Shown here in pieces: positions 31,398-40,255 of a stretch of 55,419 nucleotides of DNA. The stretch is from a virus. The translations under genes and the position numbers were made by a program. Position 1 is the first letter of the stretch; every line of letters begins with the position of its first letter. Below the pieces are notes generated by a model. It had not been told where the DNA came from and made no database searches. It saw only the letters and a list, made by a program, of their open reading frames with translations. The DNA lies in the IMG/VR virus record IMGVR_UViG_3300010397_000014, positions 1 to 55,419 of that record. One strand, given 5' to 3'.

Positions 31398-32618
31398 TTA
31401 CACCACGATCAGCTTGGTGGACAGTTCCGGGTACGGAGCGCACCAGCCGAACAGCACGTCCAGACGCATGATGCTGGCGTCGTTGGTGCCGTCGTAGAAC
31501 TCCGTGACCTTCACACGGAAGCCCTTGTGCTCTTCCTGCGCGACATCGATCACGCCCTTACCGCCCGGGGGCGCCCACATCGGCACCATCGCCAGCGTGA
31601 AGGCATCCTCATGAAAGCCGACGTTACAGGCGTAGGCGGTCGAGGCGGTGCCCTTGATGGCGATCGTGGCGTTGTCGGCTGGCAGCGCCGTCACGTTCTG
31701 GAACGCGCCGGTAGCCACCATCGTCGGGCTGATCTTCAGGGTGGCAACGCCGCCCGCGAAGTCTTCCGTCACAACGAAGTCCATCAGCACGCCGGTCGAG
31801 ACACGGCTTTGCGGGTTCACCGCGAAGACGCCGCCGATGTTGATGACGGATCCGCGCGGGATGGTGCCAGTCACGACAGCTGCGTCCACCGTCAGGTTCG
31901 GGCCGGTCTGGTTCGCCCCGTCCACGGAGTTGACCGTTGCCGCCACGGCCTGGGTGCCGTTGGTGTGCGTGTCAACGTTCTGGTCCATCGCGTAGGCCAG
32001 GCCCAGCGAATCGACCATCATCCCGGAGTCGTACTGCTTGCCGATCTTGGCCGCGTTGTTGAACAGGCCGCCGAAACCCTGGATCAGCGCACCGTTCATG
32101 GCTGGGTTCATGATCAGGCAGCGGTTGCGGTCGCGCGGGGCGGCCATCTCGTCCAAGCGCTGGTTCACGCCGGCAATCGCGGCGAACGCGAGCGCTTGCG
32201 TGTTCGGGTTGGCCGTTGTGATCGTGTTGTAGGTCGCGTAGTGCGCCATCGCCAGCCCTTGCCGGTCGATTTCGTTGGCAACCGGGGCCATCGCCGCGGC
32301 GATCTTCTTTTCCAGCTTGTTCACCGACAGCGTGCGCTCGGCCGAGGTGAAACTGATGTCGCAGCCGCCCTGGGAGAGCGTCAGCGGCACAGTGCCTTCA
32401 GTGGTCGATTGCGGCACCGCAACCCGGCCAGCACGGTACGTGTAGCGCGGGGGTTTCTTGATGTTGATGGTCTGCCCCGGCGTGTAGCCCGCGGACATGG
32501 CGTTGGTGAATTCCGCCTCCCAGTCCCGGTTCACGTTCTGGGAGAACCCCAGCATGTTTTCGAGCACCGCCAGAGATTCCTTGGCGACGATCGAACAGGT
32601 GGCAAAAGTATTGCTCAT
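31398..32618 (-). CDS. Major capsid protein, P22 coat (gp5) family
   Basis: 406 residues. Start MSNTFATCSIVAKESLAVLENMLGFSQNVNRDWEAEF and the strand text GQTINIKKPPRYTYRAGRVA and QGGCDISFTSAERTLSVNKLEKKIAAAMAPVANEIDRQ match P22-type coat proteins. The end (HKGFRVKVTEFYDGTNDASIMRLDVLFGWCAPYPELSTKLIV) is also typical. Forms the HK97-fold icosahedral shell on the scaffold encoded just upstream. Confidence 0.92.
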   Translation of the reverse strand: MSNTFATCSIVAKESLAVLENMLGFSQNVNRDWEAEFTNAMSAGYTPGQTINIKKPPRYTYRAGRVAVPQSTTEGTVPLTLSQGGCDISFTSAERTLSVNKLEKKIAAAMAPVANEIDRQGLAMAHYATYNTITTANPNTQALAFAAIAGVNQRLDEMAAPRDRNRCLIMNPAMNGALIQGFGGLFNNAAKIGKQYDSGMMVDSLGLAYAMDQNVDTHTNGTQAVAATVNSVDGANQTGPNLTVDAAVVTGTIPRGSVINIGGVFAVNPQSRVSTGVLMDFVVTEDFAGGVATLKISPTMVATGAFQNVTALPADNATIAIKGTASTAYACNVGFHEDAFTLAMVPMWAPPGGKGVIDVAQEEHKGFRVKVTEFYDGTNDASIMRLDVLFGWCAPYPELSTKLIVV

Positions 32619-32637
32619 TGCGATCTTTCAAAAGTGG

Positions 32638-33444
32638 CTATCGAGCCCAGCGCGCCCCCTGCTTTTTCCGCTCGGCGATGTAGGTGTCCATGTCGGCGGT
32701 CTGCAAGGAATGCACGGGCGTTTTCCCGCTGCCAATCGGGGTGATCGGGTCGGGGGCTTTGGAGGTCTTCACCGGGGGAGTGGCGGCAATCTTTGCCTCC
32801 AGCTTTCCCAGTTCGGCGGCTTGCCGGCCGGCGCTCAAGCCTGCGATGCGAGCAACTTCATCGGGGTGGCCGGCCATGTACGCCATCAGCTGGGGCGCCT
32901 GGTCGGATTCAACCAAGGCCTCCACGATGGGTTTGGTCAGCGGCAGTTCGTCAAAGGCTTCGCGGTCGAACCCTGGCAGCTTTGCCGCTTTCGCGTAAAT
33001 CTGGTCCGTGGTCTGGGCGAGCCTGTCGCTCTGCTCCTTCTGCCGTTGCTGGGCGGATGCTTGCTCGCGCTGGGCCAACTTCCAGTCCACCTTGGCGTCC
33101 AGGTATTCCTCGTCGCTCGCGTATTGATCGCGGCGCGGCGCGGCGTTTGCTGGCGGCTCGGTCGGGGCTGCTCTCTGGCCTTGCGGTTGCGGAATTACCC
33201 GCTCCAAGGTTCGCAGGACACGGCGCTCTGCCTTGGCTTCCGCCTTGGCAACTCGCTTCTGCACGATGTCATCCAGCTCGGCTTGAGTGAACGTCTTTTC
33301 GGCAGCCTGGCCTTGCTGTTCGCCACCTTCAGCGGAGCCAGTGCCCGCCTCGGTCGTCGCTGCATTGGTCTGCGCAGCTACAGTGGTTGTCGCTTCGGTG
33401 GCTACACCGGCCGCGGCTTGGCCTGCCTCTGTTTCGAGAGTCAT
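32638..33444 (-). CDS. Scaffolding protein
   Basis: 268 residues from the ATG at 33444 (AGAAGGAAA upstream). Acidic, gln-rich and helical (FTQAELDDIVQKRVAKAEAKAERRVLRTLERVI; EYLDAKVDWKLAQREQASAQQRQKEQSDRLAQTTDQIY), ending in a basic coat-binding tail (TYIAERKKQGARWAR). Location between portal and coat genes is the P22 order. Guides shell assembly and leaves before packaging. Confidence 0.85.
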   Translation of the reverse strand: MTLETEAGQAAAGVATEATTTVAAQTNAATTEAGTGSAEGGEQQGQAAEKTFTQAELDDIVQKRVAKAEAKAERRVLRTLERVIPQPQGQRAAPTEPPANAAPRRDQYASDEEYLDAKVDWKLAQREQASAQQRQKEQSDRLAQTTDQIYAKAAKLPGFDREAFDELPLTKPIVEALVESDQAPQLMAYMAGHPDEVARIAGLSAGRQAAELGKLEAKIAATPPVKTSKAPDPITPIGSGKTPVHSLQTADMDTYIAERKKQGARWAR

Positions 33445-33472
33445 TTGGATTTCCTTCTGGAAAGGATTGGCG

Positions 33473-35785
33473 TTAGCCAAGACCCGGATGCGCTCCGGTA
33501 GCGGCCATTGCTGGCGGGAACTGCGCCGCGCCCTCATCGGGCAACAAAAAACCCGCCGAAGCGGGTTCTTGTGGTTCTGCGAATTGATCGGGAGGCGGTC
33601 CAGGCGGCTGCGCTCCGCCATCCATCGGCGGTGGCTGAGGCCCTTGCGGTGCCTGCAACTGCGGCATCCCGCCGTCGTCCAAATCCGGCCCTTGTTCGCC
33701 TTGCATCGGGTCGGGCCGCTCCATCGCCTCGGCAATGGTCTGCTGCACCAGCTGCATGACCATGTCTGGAGTCATGGCGCCACCAAGAGCCGTAATGCGG
33801 TCGGTTTCGGCCGCGTACGCCTTCACCAGCACCTCGTTGAACTTCATCGTCTGGTCGCCCTTGAGCTTCGCCAGCTCGCCCGAGGCCCCGTCCAGCGCTT
33901 GCCCGAGTTGCAAAATCTGCTGGTGCATCTGGTCCATCATCGCCTTGGCCTGCGGCGGGATTGGCTGCTGGCCGTTATCGTCCATGAGCTTCGGATCGAT
34001 GGTCTTCCTGAAGCGCTCGGCCAGCTCTTCGGAGAACGGGAAGTCGTAGGTACGCATCACGATGTCCCCGGCAATCTGCATCATCGCCGGGTTGCGTGTC
34101 GCCAGTTCCGTCATCGCCGCGGAGGCTTCCTGCCTTTGCGTCTGGTAGCTCGGGCCGGTGTCGATCACGACGTTGAAGCTGCCGATATTCGGGTTGAATA
34201 TCTTTTCGACATCCGCCCCGGTAATCTCGCCGTAGCTGTTCTCATGATCCGGGTCGAGCGTGGCCTGCTCTTCCTTGCCGTCCACCCCTAGAATCTGCAC
34301 GACACGGCGCGTGTCATAGACCTTGGGAATCAGGTTGATCAGCACGACAACTTCATCATGCAGCCCGCGCGCCAGGTTGTCGGGGAAATGGAACGTCGCC
34401 GTTTCGCCCTGGACCTTCAGGCGCTGAATGCCGACGCCTGAAGCGGCTTCGCTCCTGATGCCGAAATTGGCGTTCTGCTGGCCGCTGGCCGCGCGCATCT
34501 GCTCCACCGCCAGTTGCAGCATGGACAGTTGTGCCTGCGGCATGACGGCGGGCTGCTGGCGTTCTGGCCTTGGGATCGCGTTGCCGTTGTCGTCGAACGC
34601 ATTGAAGTTCAGGACGCTGGCCGTGCTCTGGTTCGCGTTCTTCCACTGGTCCTCGTAACCCTCGATCGCCTCGGCCGCCGCGATATAGGGAATCTTGTTC
34701 TGCAACGCTACAGTTTCGATAGCGCCCGAGAACGAGTAATTGACGATGCGCGCCGGGTCTTTCAAGTCGCGCACAACACCCTTGCGCACGATCTCGCCGT
34801 TGACATTCAGCTCTTTGCCGATGACCGCGATGATCGGCAGGTAGTCACCGGCCCAGTCCTTCTCATCGACCGGTTTGTCGTGCCCGCCGATCAGCTTGCA
34901 GTATTTCCACTTCGGCGTTGATGTGGCGCGGCTGGTCTTGCCGCCCTGCGCGTCTTGCAGTTGCCGGGCCAGCGCCTTGACCGTGGCAACGGCCTTGTCG
35001 CCGCCTTGGGCCTTGGCTTCGCTTTCCAGCACCGTCGTGCCGTCGGGCAGCAGGTACAGCGTGTCGGGCTCGTTGACGCAGTAGTAGTAGTCGGCGATGC
35101 GAACGGTGGTGTCAGTGACCCAGCCGCCCTTGGTATCGGCATTCCAGCTCGCCGGCTCAACGTCGTACTGGCGCCGGCATTCCTCCTTGGTTATATCCTC
35201 AAAGACAAACCCCCATTGGCGCTTGAGCGGGTCGCCATCGGGTGGGAATGGGTCAACATAGACCAGCTGCGGGTTGGCGATCGGGCGGATGACCGCCTTT
35301 TGGCTGAAACTCTTGGGGCTTTCGTACTCGGTGCAGATGCGCCAGTAGCCCTCGCCGCCGTAAATGGCGTGTTCGGCCGCAGTGTCGTGCGCCACATCGG
35401 CGTTGCTGGCGGACTGGATTTTGCGCACCATCCCGCCCAGAATCTCGGCGGTCTTCTTGCTGGCCTCCGCATCCCCGGGAGATACCTTGCACTGCGGTCG
35501 GTTCTGCCGGATGGCATTGATGATCTGGTTGCAGTGCTGGGCGGTGACGTTGACCGTCAGACAGGGACGCTGATCGTTGTTCGCCTTGCGGGCAGCGATG
35601 ATCTCGGCGGGCCACTGCCACTTGTTGTCCGAGTCACCCATGACGAACTTGGTGTCTTCGACCGCCTTGGTCCGGTTGGCGCTGTAGGCAGTCTTGGCGC
35701 GCTCGAAACGTACCTTCGCTTCGCTCACGACCGTATCGGCCCCGCCGTCGCGCTTGCTGCCTAGCTTGTCGGGTTCGTCTGCCAT
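33473..35785 (-). CDS. Portal protein, P22 type
   Basis: 770 residues, within the range of P22-like portals. N-terminal RFERAKTAYSANRTKAVEDTKFVMGDSDNKWQWP, NDQRPCLTVNVTAQHCNQIINAIRQNRPQCKVSPGD and HAIYGGEGYWRICTEYES identify the family. The C-terminal part has a helical barrel-like stretch and ends in a pro/gln-rich tail. That tail reads through a canonical terminator hairpin (33546-33567). Forms the dodecameric ring for DNA entry and exit. Confidence 0.92.
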   Translation of the reverse strand: MADEPDKLGSKRDGGADTVVSEAKVRFERAKTAYSANRTKAVEDTKFVMGDSDNKWQWPAEIIAARKANNDQRPCLTVNVTAQHCNQIINAIRQNRPQCKVSPGDAEASKKTAEILGGMVRKIQSASNADVAHDTAAEHAIYGGEGYWRICTEYESPKSFSQKAVIRPIANPQLVYVDPFPPDGDPLKRQWGFVFEDITKEECRRQYDVEPASWNADTKGGWVTDTTVRIADYYYCVNEPDTLYLLPDGTTVLESEAKAQGGDKAVATVKALARQLQDAQGGKTSRATSTPKWKYCKLIGGHDKPVDEKDWAGDYLPIIAVIGKELNVNGEIVRKGVVRDLKDPARIVNYSFSGAIETVALQNKIPYIAAAEAIEGYEDQWKNANQSTASVLNFNAFDDNGNAIPRPERQQPAVMPQAQLSMLQLAVEQMRAASGQQNANFGIRSEAASGVGIQRLKVQGETATFHFPDNLARGLHDEVVVLINLIPKVYDTRRVVQILGVDGKEEQATLDPDHENSYGEITGADVEKIFNPNIGSFNVVIDTGPSYQTQRQEASAAMTELATRNPAMMQIAGDIVMRTYDFPFSEELAERFRKTIDPKLMDDNGQQPIPPQAKAMMDQMHQQILQLGQALDGASGELAKLKGDQTMKFNEVLVKAYAAETDRITALGGAMTPDMVMQLVQQTIAEAMERPDPMQGEQGPDLDDGGMPQLQAPQGPQPPPMDGGAQPPGPPPDQFAEPQEPASAGFLLPDEGAAQFPPAMAATGAHPGLG
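33546..33567 (-). terminator. Terminator-like hairpin inside the portal coding region
   Basis: On the minus strand AACCCGC-TTCG-GCGGGTT is a perfect seven-pair stem with a stable TTCG loop followed by TTTTTT overlapping the stem end. It encodes E-P-A-S-A-G-F-L-L of the portal C-terminus, about 75 bases before the portal stop. Confidence 0.75.
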
Positions 35786-36169
35786 CTATTGCACCATGTT
35801 CGCCGCGGCCATCGAAAAGGCCAGCGGCTTGGGGGTGAAGCGTTCGGGCGCGCCGGCTTGCCGCGCCATCAGGACGGGCCGAAGCTGGATCAGCTCGAAC
35901 CCGAAGCGGCCATACCATTCCTGCAATTGGTCCGCGTCCATGCCGATCACGTCATAGGGCTTTGGCATGATCAGCAGCACCTTGCCCGCGGCATCGGCCT
36001 CCGCGCAGACCTTTTGCATCAGCATCGAGGCATAGCCCTGCCGGCGGTGCTGTTCCGGGACGATCAGGTGCGACAACTCCAGCAGCCCGCCGCGCATGTG
36101 CGCCGGGATCGTCGTGTTGAACGACAGCCGCAGGGACGCGGGGCCGTGCATTCTGGTGCCGGGTTTCAT
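35786..36169 (-). CDS. GNAT family acetyltransferase
   Basis: 127 residues from the ATG at 36169, which overlaps the terminase stop (ATGA) and follows AAGGATGG. The GNAT acetyl-CoA site is LSHLIVPEQHRRQGYASMLMQKVCAEADAAGK (RRxGYA at about 48-53), and the C-terminal strand region has WYGRFGFEL. Placed between terminase and portal, so made late; the substrate is unknown, possibly a capsid or host protein. Confidence 0.82.
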   Translation of the reverse strand: MKPGTRMHGPASLRLSFNTTIPAHMRGGLLELSHLIVPEQHRRQGYASMLMQKVCAEADAAGKVLLIMPKPYDVIGMDADQLQEWYGRFGFELIQLRPVLMARQAGAPERFTPKPLAFSMAAANMVQ

Positions 36170-37488
36170 GCCATCCATCCTTGGTCTCCCAGATAGCCGC
36201 CATCGTTGGCCGACTGCTTCGGCTTCTTGACAGTCGGCTCTTCGTAGGCCACACACATCAGCCCGAATGCATCGGCGCCGTGGCTGGACCAGTCATGCTC
36301 GGGACCGAGCCCGATATTCCGGGTCTCGTCCTTTTTCTCGTGATACCAGCCCAGTGCCGAGCGCCCGGCTTCGGTGCTTTCGGCGTCGAACCAGATGCTC
36401 GGGAACATGCGCCGGCCAGCCTCAATACGGGCCTTGGCGGCGCCTTTGCCCTGGTTCGGGACAACCTTGACTTTGTAGCCGACCGCCTTCAGCGCCGATT
36501 CGTAGGACACCGCGAACACCTTGTCCTGCGTGGCGCCGTCATGCGGGAGCCAGAACTGAGCCCGATCGGGCGTGTAGCCCTTGTCGCGCAGCCAACGCAA
36601 ATGCGCCTCCAGCGGCTGCCCAACGGCCTCGTAATAGTCCCGGGTCCGAATTTCCTTGCCGATAAACTGCGCCGGCCACATCGAAAACGCATCCGCTCTG
36701 GCGCCGGTCCCGCCGATGTCCACGAACAGCCGGATCGTCATCAGCGGATCGAATGGAACGCGGGAAATGCGCCCTTCAGCCTTGGCCTTGGTCAGGCTCG
36801 CCGCGTAGTAGGCGCCCTCAACGACCGTGAGGTAAGCGCCTTCCCAGATGTACTCGTAGCTGTCGGGCCGCTCGGCCAGGTCTTTCTGCCGCAGGCGCTC
36901 GAGGATGGCCGGGAACCAGGGGTTATCCCGCCAGTTCATCTCCACGACCTTGTAGCGCGGGTCGTTAGCGGCCTTGAAGCGCTTATCGGTGGCGCTGCCC
37001 TTGCGCTTCGGGTTCCACGTCACCCACAGCTCGCTGTCCTCTTCACGCAGCGACGGCAGCAGGATCGCCCAAGCATCCTCGGTAACCGGCTCGCCCTCAT
37101 CCACCCAGCACAGCAGGATCCGGCTCTTGGACTTGATGCTTTCGATACTGCGGTCCAGGCCCGCAAAGGAGTACGAAATCCGCCCGTCCTTGGTGCGGAT
37201 GTACTTCTCGCCGATGTCGAAGTGCTCGGCCAGCCATGGCTCCGATCGGATTGCCGCCTTGACCTCCTCCAGGCTGGAGTCCTCCAGCGAATTCATGAAC
37301 TGCCGGCCGCACAGGATGATCCCCTCGCGTCCCGCCTTGCTCCAGATATAGGCGCGAACCGCCGTCATCTTGGCGAAGCTGCGCGTCTTGGCAGATCCGC
37401 GCCCGCCGTAGGCCCCCCTTACATCCGCCTCCCCGTCAAAAACAGGGATCAGCTTGGGTGGGAGTTCAAGCCGTACTGTCGCAGCCAT
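36166..37488 (-). CDS. terL: Terminase large subunit
   Basis: 440 residues, PBSX-like (Terminase_3) type. Walker A GGRGSAKT at 28-35, Walker B ILLCWVDEGE with Asp130/Glu131, ATP-coupling WVTWNP at about 155-160. The RNase H-like nuclease domain begins at about 250 with LFVDIGGTGARADAF (Asp257, Asp266) and later HD in WLPHDGATQDK. Packages DNA through the portal. P22-like phages use headful packaging, which agrees with the circularly permuted look of this sequence. Confidence 0.92.
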   Translation of the reverse strand: MAATVRLELPPKLIPVFDGEADVRGAYGGRGSAKTRSFAKMTAVRAYIWSKAGREGIILCGRQFMNSLEDSSLEEVKAAIRSEPWLAEHFDIGEKYIRTKDGRISYSFAGLDRSIESIKSKSRILLCWVDEGEPVTEDAWAILLPSLREEDSELWVTWNPKRKGSATDKRFKAANDPRYKVVEMNWRDNPWFPAILERLRQKDLAERPDSYEYIWEGAYLTVVEGAYYAASLTKAKAEGRISRVPFDPLMTIRLFVDIGGTGARADAFSMWPAQFIGKEIRTRDYYEAVGQPLEAHLRWLRDKGYTPDRAQFWLPHDGATQDKVFAVSYESALKAVGYKVKVVPNQGKGAAKARIEAGRRMFPSIWFDAESTEAGRSALGWYHEKKDETRNIGLGPEHDWSSHGADAFGLMCVAYEEPTVKKPKQSANDGGYLGDQGWMA

Positions 37489-37851
37489 TCAATGCGGCGC
37501 GACGAGCTCAATGCGGCTCACGGTCTCGACTGGCCCGCCGCCCGGTCCTGTGTGCTCAATGGCGTTCAGGCGCGGATGCATGTACGGCGCCGCATCCTTG
37601 GCCACGTCGGCGGCCTGGGCCATCAGCCGCAGTTTAAGCCCGGCGTCCTTTTCCTTTTTCGCCTGCTTGGCGAATGCCCACATCGAAGCCAGCATGATCT
37701 CCAGGGGAGTGACGCCGGTTGCGGCGGCCCGATCTGCGATCTCGCGAGTCTTCTTGGTGGCAGAGCCTACTTTTCGCCCAGCATTGGCACGCTTTCCGCC
37801 GCGCCCGTTTGATTTCTTTGATTGCGATTGATTCTTTTCGATTGAGGCCAT
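37489..37851 (-). CDS. Terminase small subunit candidate
   Basis: 120 residues, immediately before terL. Basic N-terminus (KSNGRGGKRANAGRKVGSATKKTREIADRAAATGVTPLEIML) is the DNA-binding type seen in many small subunits, followed by a helical oligomerisation region (WAFAKQAKKEKDAGLKLRLMAQAADVAKDAAPYMHPRLNAIEHTG). The identification rests on position and this pattern. It would recognise the pac site. Confidence 0.72.
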   Translation of the reverse strand: MASIEKNQSQSKKSNGRGGKRANAGRKVGSATKKTREIADRAAATGVTPLEIMLASMWAFAKQAKKEKDAGLKLRLMAQAADVAKDAAPYMHPRLNAIEHTGPGGGPVETVSRIELVAPH

Positions 37852-37925
37852 GTCAGTCCTCGCTCACTTATCACTGCACCTTGCGGCGCGACACCGGAGA
37901 ACTGCCGGCTCAGTTTGTGGGGGAA

Positions 37926-38159
37926 TTACCCCGGAGTGCCGCGCTGCTGCATCTGCTGGAATTGCTCCGGCGACAGCGGCTGTTGGCCCATTGCCTGCGC
38001 TTCCTGCACGTGCAGCTTGTAGGCCCGCCCGTTGATGTCCGCGGCGGCGTTGGAGGCCATGCCGGAGCCCAGGAGGGCGAGCCGGTTCTGCGGCAGCAGG
38101 CGCCCAATCAGGGCCTGCATCAAGCCGTTGGGCAGCGTCGGTTGGATCGGGTCGGCCAT
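37926..38159 (-). CDS. Hypothetical late protein, 77 aa
   Basis: Coupled to the upstream gene (shared bases at 38159). Pro/Gln-rich ends (QPTLPNGLMQ; QQPLSPEQFQQMQQRGTPG) around a short helical core. Looks like a small late structural or packaging accessory protein; no family recognised. Confidence 0.65.
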   Translation of the reverse strand: MADPIQPTLPNGLMQALIGRLLPQNRLALLGSGMASNAAADINGRAYKLHVQEAQAMGQQPLSPEQFQQMQQRGTPG

Positions 38160-38449
38160 TACTGCCCGCTGTAGCTGTTGAAAAGCTTCACCGCCAGCGG
38201 CTTGGCGATCTGGGCGTTGAAACGGTCCAGCGCCCAGGTCAGGGCCTCGGCCGGGAAATCCACCTCGGCGCGGCGCTTGCCGGCGTACTGCACTTCCAGG
38301 TGCTTGGGATCGTCCCCGGTCAGGGTCATCTGGAACCGGTCGTCCAGCGCGGAGGGTTTGTGCTTGGCGGTGGAGGGACGCCCGATCGAAGCCACTTCGG
38401 CGAACTCGCGCAGGACTTCGGCGCGGATCATGGCTTCGGTGATTTCCAT
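38159..38449 (-). CDS. Hypothetical protein, 96 aa
   Basis: ATG at 38449 follows GAAGGAAGC; the longer frame is rejected. Mixed alpha/beta (MEITEAMIRAEVLREFAEVASIGRPSTAKHK; FQMTLTGDDPKHLEVQYAGKRRAEVDFPAEALTWALDRF). No recognised motif. It is preceded by a non-coding leader of about 210 bases (38450-38660) holding a GC-rich hairpin near 38480-38510. Confidence 0.65.
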   Translation of the reverse strand: MEITEAMIRAEVLREFAEVASIGRPSTAKHKPSALDDRFQMTLTGDDPKHLEVQYAGKRRAEVDFPAEALTWALDRFNAQIAKPLAVKLFNSYSGQ

Positions 38450-38640
38450 TCGGCTTCCTTCAAAATTGGTCCGGCTCGGCGCCCAGCCGCCCGGAGGGAG
38501 ATACGGGCTGGTGCTGGGCGTCGTCCGGTGGCTGAAGGTTTGCCCACCTAACAGCTGGGGGCCGCCTTGCCTTCGCGGAACCATTGCGGCCGGCGTTAGT
38601 TGTTTGGCGGGTTTAGTGGTAATTCAGAGAAATTCAGCCT

Positions 38641-38680
38641 ATTTGGCTACTGCGCGCCGGTTAGGCTTCTACACGCGGCT
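38641..38680 (+). repeat. Dispersed hairpin repeat, copy E
   Basis: Matches copy B at 21 of 22 positions (38653-38674 against 6209-6230). It covers the stop codon of a minus-strand gene, so it runs opposite to transcription here. Confidence 0.7.
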
Positions 38681-39110
38681 GCGCTTGCTGCATCACCGCC
38701 AGCGGCGGCAGGCCAAGTGGCTGCCAGCAGCCTGCTGGCGTTACTTCTGCCCGAGCCTTGGCGATCGGATCGGTCAGCTCGCGGGCGAAGATGCGGAACT
38801 CCACGCCAAAGTGATCCATCAGCTCGCGGCAGTACGCCTCAGCCTGCTCGCGCTCGTTGGCGTAATAGACCTTCACATCAACATCGAAGCTGCGCTGCAC
38901 AATGGCGTACTTCATCGGCTTGGGCAGCGCGTTGCGCAGCGCTGCGGCCATTTGCTCGGCCTGCGCCTCGTTGTCAAACTCGCCCAGCGTCTCAAGGCTG
39001 CTGCGCGGGCCGTCAGCGTATTTCTGGCCGACTGGCAGCGTTTGGCGCTCCGTGTGGCGCGTGACGATATGACGGACCACCGGGCGCACCCGGATCTCAA
39101 CTTTTTCCAT
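38661..39110 (-). CDS. Hypothetical protein, 149 aa
   Basis: ATG at 39110 follows GAGAAAGG. N-terminal strand pairs (EKVEIRVRPVVRHIVTRHTERQ) and helices (LGEFDNEAQAEQMAAALRNALPKP; YYANEREQAEAYCRELMDHFG). Its last five codons lie in copy E of the dispersed repeat. The 39111-39360 interval upstream has only small GC-rich hairpins (for example 39330-39350) and no gene I can support. Confidence 0.65.
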   Translation of the reverse strand: MEKVEIRVRPVVRHIVTRHTERQTLPVGQKYADGPRSSLETLGEFDNEAQAEQMAAALRNALPKPMKYAIVQRSFDVDVKVYYANEREQAEAYCRELMDHFGVEFRIFARELTDPIAKARAEVTPAGCWQPLGLPPLAVMQQAQPRVEA

Positions 39111-39360
39111 GATTGCCTTTCTCTGCCGCCTCAGCGGCATTCCCGGCAAAGGGTTGCACAACCATCCGGGCCGGGGCCAGGTGGTCACGCTTTGGGCTGA
39201 ATGCCCTTTAGGGTCCGGCGGCCGGCAAGTACCGGGGCAGCGGGCGATTGACCGGAAATGTCGCAAACCTGCAACTGCGCATTGAGCGCGCCGGTTTCGT
39301 TCCGCTGGCGTTTCGCGCCGAATGGGGGTGCGGCCTTGCGGGGCCGCGAATGGGGTGGAA

Positions 39361-40137
39361 TTAGGGCGCTCTGTGTTCTGTCCAGGCCGCCGAAAATGAC
39401 GATGCGCGCTCGGCGCGAGCTTCTCTTTCCTCGAAGTCGGCTATTTGCAAGCCAAGACGGCGGGAAACGTCTTCAATCTTAGGGCGGTCCCTTGTTTCGA
39501 CCGCATGAACTGGCCGCGCGGGGAAACTCAGATTGACCAAAATCCCCTTGCCGCCCGCCTCAAACTTTGTGCCGAAGAAGTAGATCAGCTTCGACTCGAT
39601 TTCCAGGGCTTCGCGCTCAGTCAGGTTTTCGCGCACCAAGCAGACGATTTCGCTGGCGGCAACGCCTTGGCGCTTCAAGTGCCTTAGCTGGACGCCGTGC
39701 CCTTCGTTTCGGTTCAAGTCCCAGGCGCGGTCCCCACAGCCCTTGCCGATGTAAAACGGCGTACCCGGCATATGGAGCTGATAGCCGCCGATTTTCTTGA
39801 TGGGCGCCTTCTTGGGGTCGACATGGGCGTAGACGTAAAAGCGTCGATCTTCACTTCCAGCAGGAAAGAGATCGCTCCAGTCCTGCTCCATCAAGGCGTC
39901 CAACTCACGGAGACGAAAGCGCCAGCCCTTGGCCTCCTTCAGTTCCTTGTTACGCCTCCCAAACAAGCCGCCCCCAATTTCGCGGGTATCCGGCCCAACG
40001 CCCACATGACCGCGGCGGTCCAATTCCTTGCAGATTTGGTCGCGCATCAAAAGGAGGATTTCGGTCGGCAGGCTCTTACAGGGGAGCTTGCCAAATTCGG
40101 AAAAGCTCACTTGAGCCTCCGTTTCTTGTAGAGACAC
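39361..40137 (-). CDS. GIY-YIG endonuclease (LEM-3-like), GTG start
   Basis: 258 residues. GIY-YIG core: YVYAHVDP at 101-108, GTPFYIGKGCGDRAWD at 125-140 (YIGKG 129-133, Arg137), then CLVRENLTEREALEIESKLIYFFG with the catalytic Glu probably at 175 or 181. The N-terminal 95 residues are helical, possibly DNA-binding. It is free-standing between the Q-position gene and the late genes, preceded by its own promoter-like element, which fits a homing-type nuclease. The GTG at 40137 has a poor ribosome site, so the start is uncertain. Confidence 0.82.
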   Translation of the reverse strand: MSLQETEAQVSFSEFGKLPCKSLPTEILLLMRDQICKELDRRGHVGVGPDTREIGGGLFGRRNKELKEAKGWRFRLRELDALMEQDWSDLFPAGSEDRRFYVYAHVDPKKAPIKKIGGYQLHMPGTPFYIGKGCGDRAWDLNRNEGHGVQLRHLKRQGVAASEIVCLVRENLTEREALEIESKLIYFFGTKFEAGGKGILVNLSFPARPVHAVETRDRPKIEDVSRRLGLQIADFEEREARAERASSFSAAWTEHRAP

Positions 40138-40191
40138 CCATCCAACTCTGGTTGGGCCCGACTTTGTCTTGTAACCGGCTCACCCGGCCTA

Positions 40192-40221
40192 TATACAGGT
40201 GCAGCGGTTGTAACACATCAA
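40192..40221 (-). promoter_or_regulatory. Leftward promoter candidate, late-promoter position
   Basis: Minus strand TTGATG, 18-base spacer, TGTATA, inside a locally AT-rich stretch. It lies between the stop of the Q-position gene and the first late gene, where lambda-like phages have PR'. It could instead belong only to the GIY-YIG gene. Confidence 0.5.
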
Positions 40222-40255
40222 TGCTATCAAGTCCATAGCGCCAATTTGATCTTCG

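Noticed and set aside
31527-33501. Long plus-strand open frames opposite coat and scaffold
   Set aside because: Shadow frames of the coat and scaffolding genes, rich in Arg, Gly and His; no motif.
36181-37812. 543-codon plus-strand open frame
   Set aside because: Antisense to terminase large and small subunit genes; no domain text and no ribosome site.
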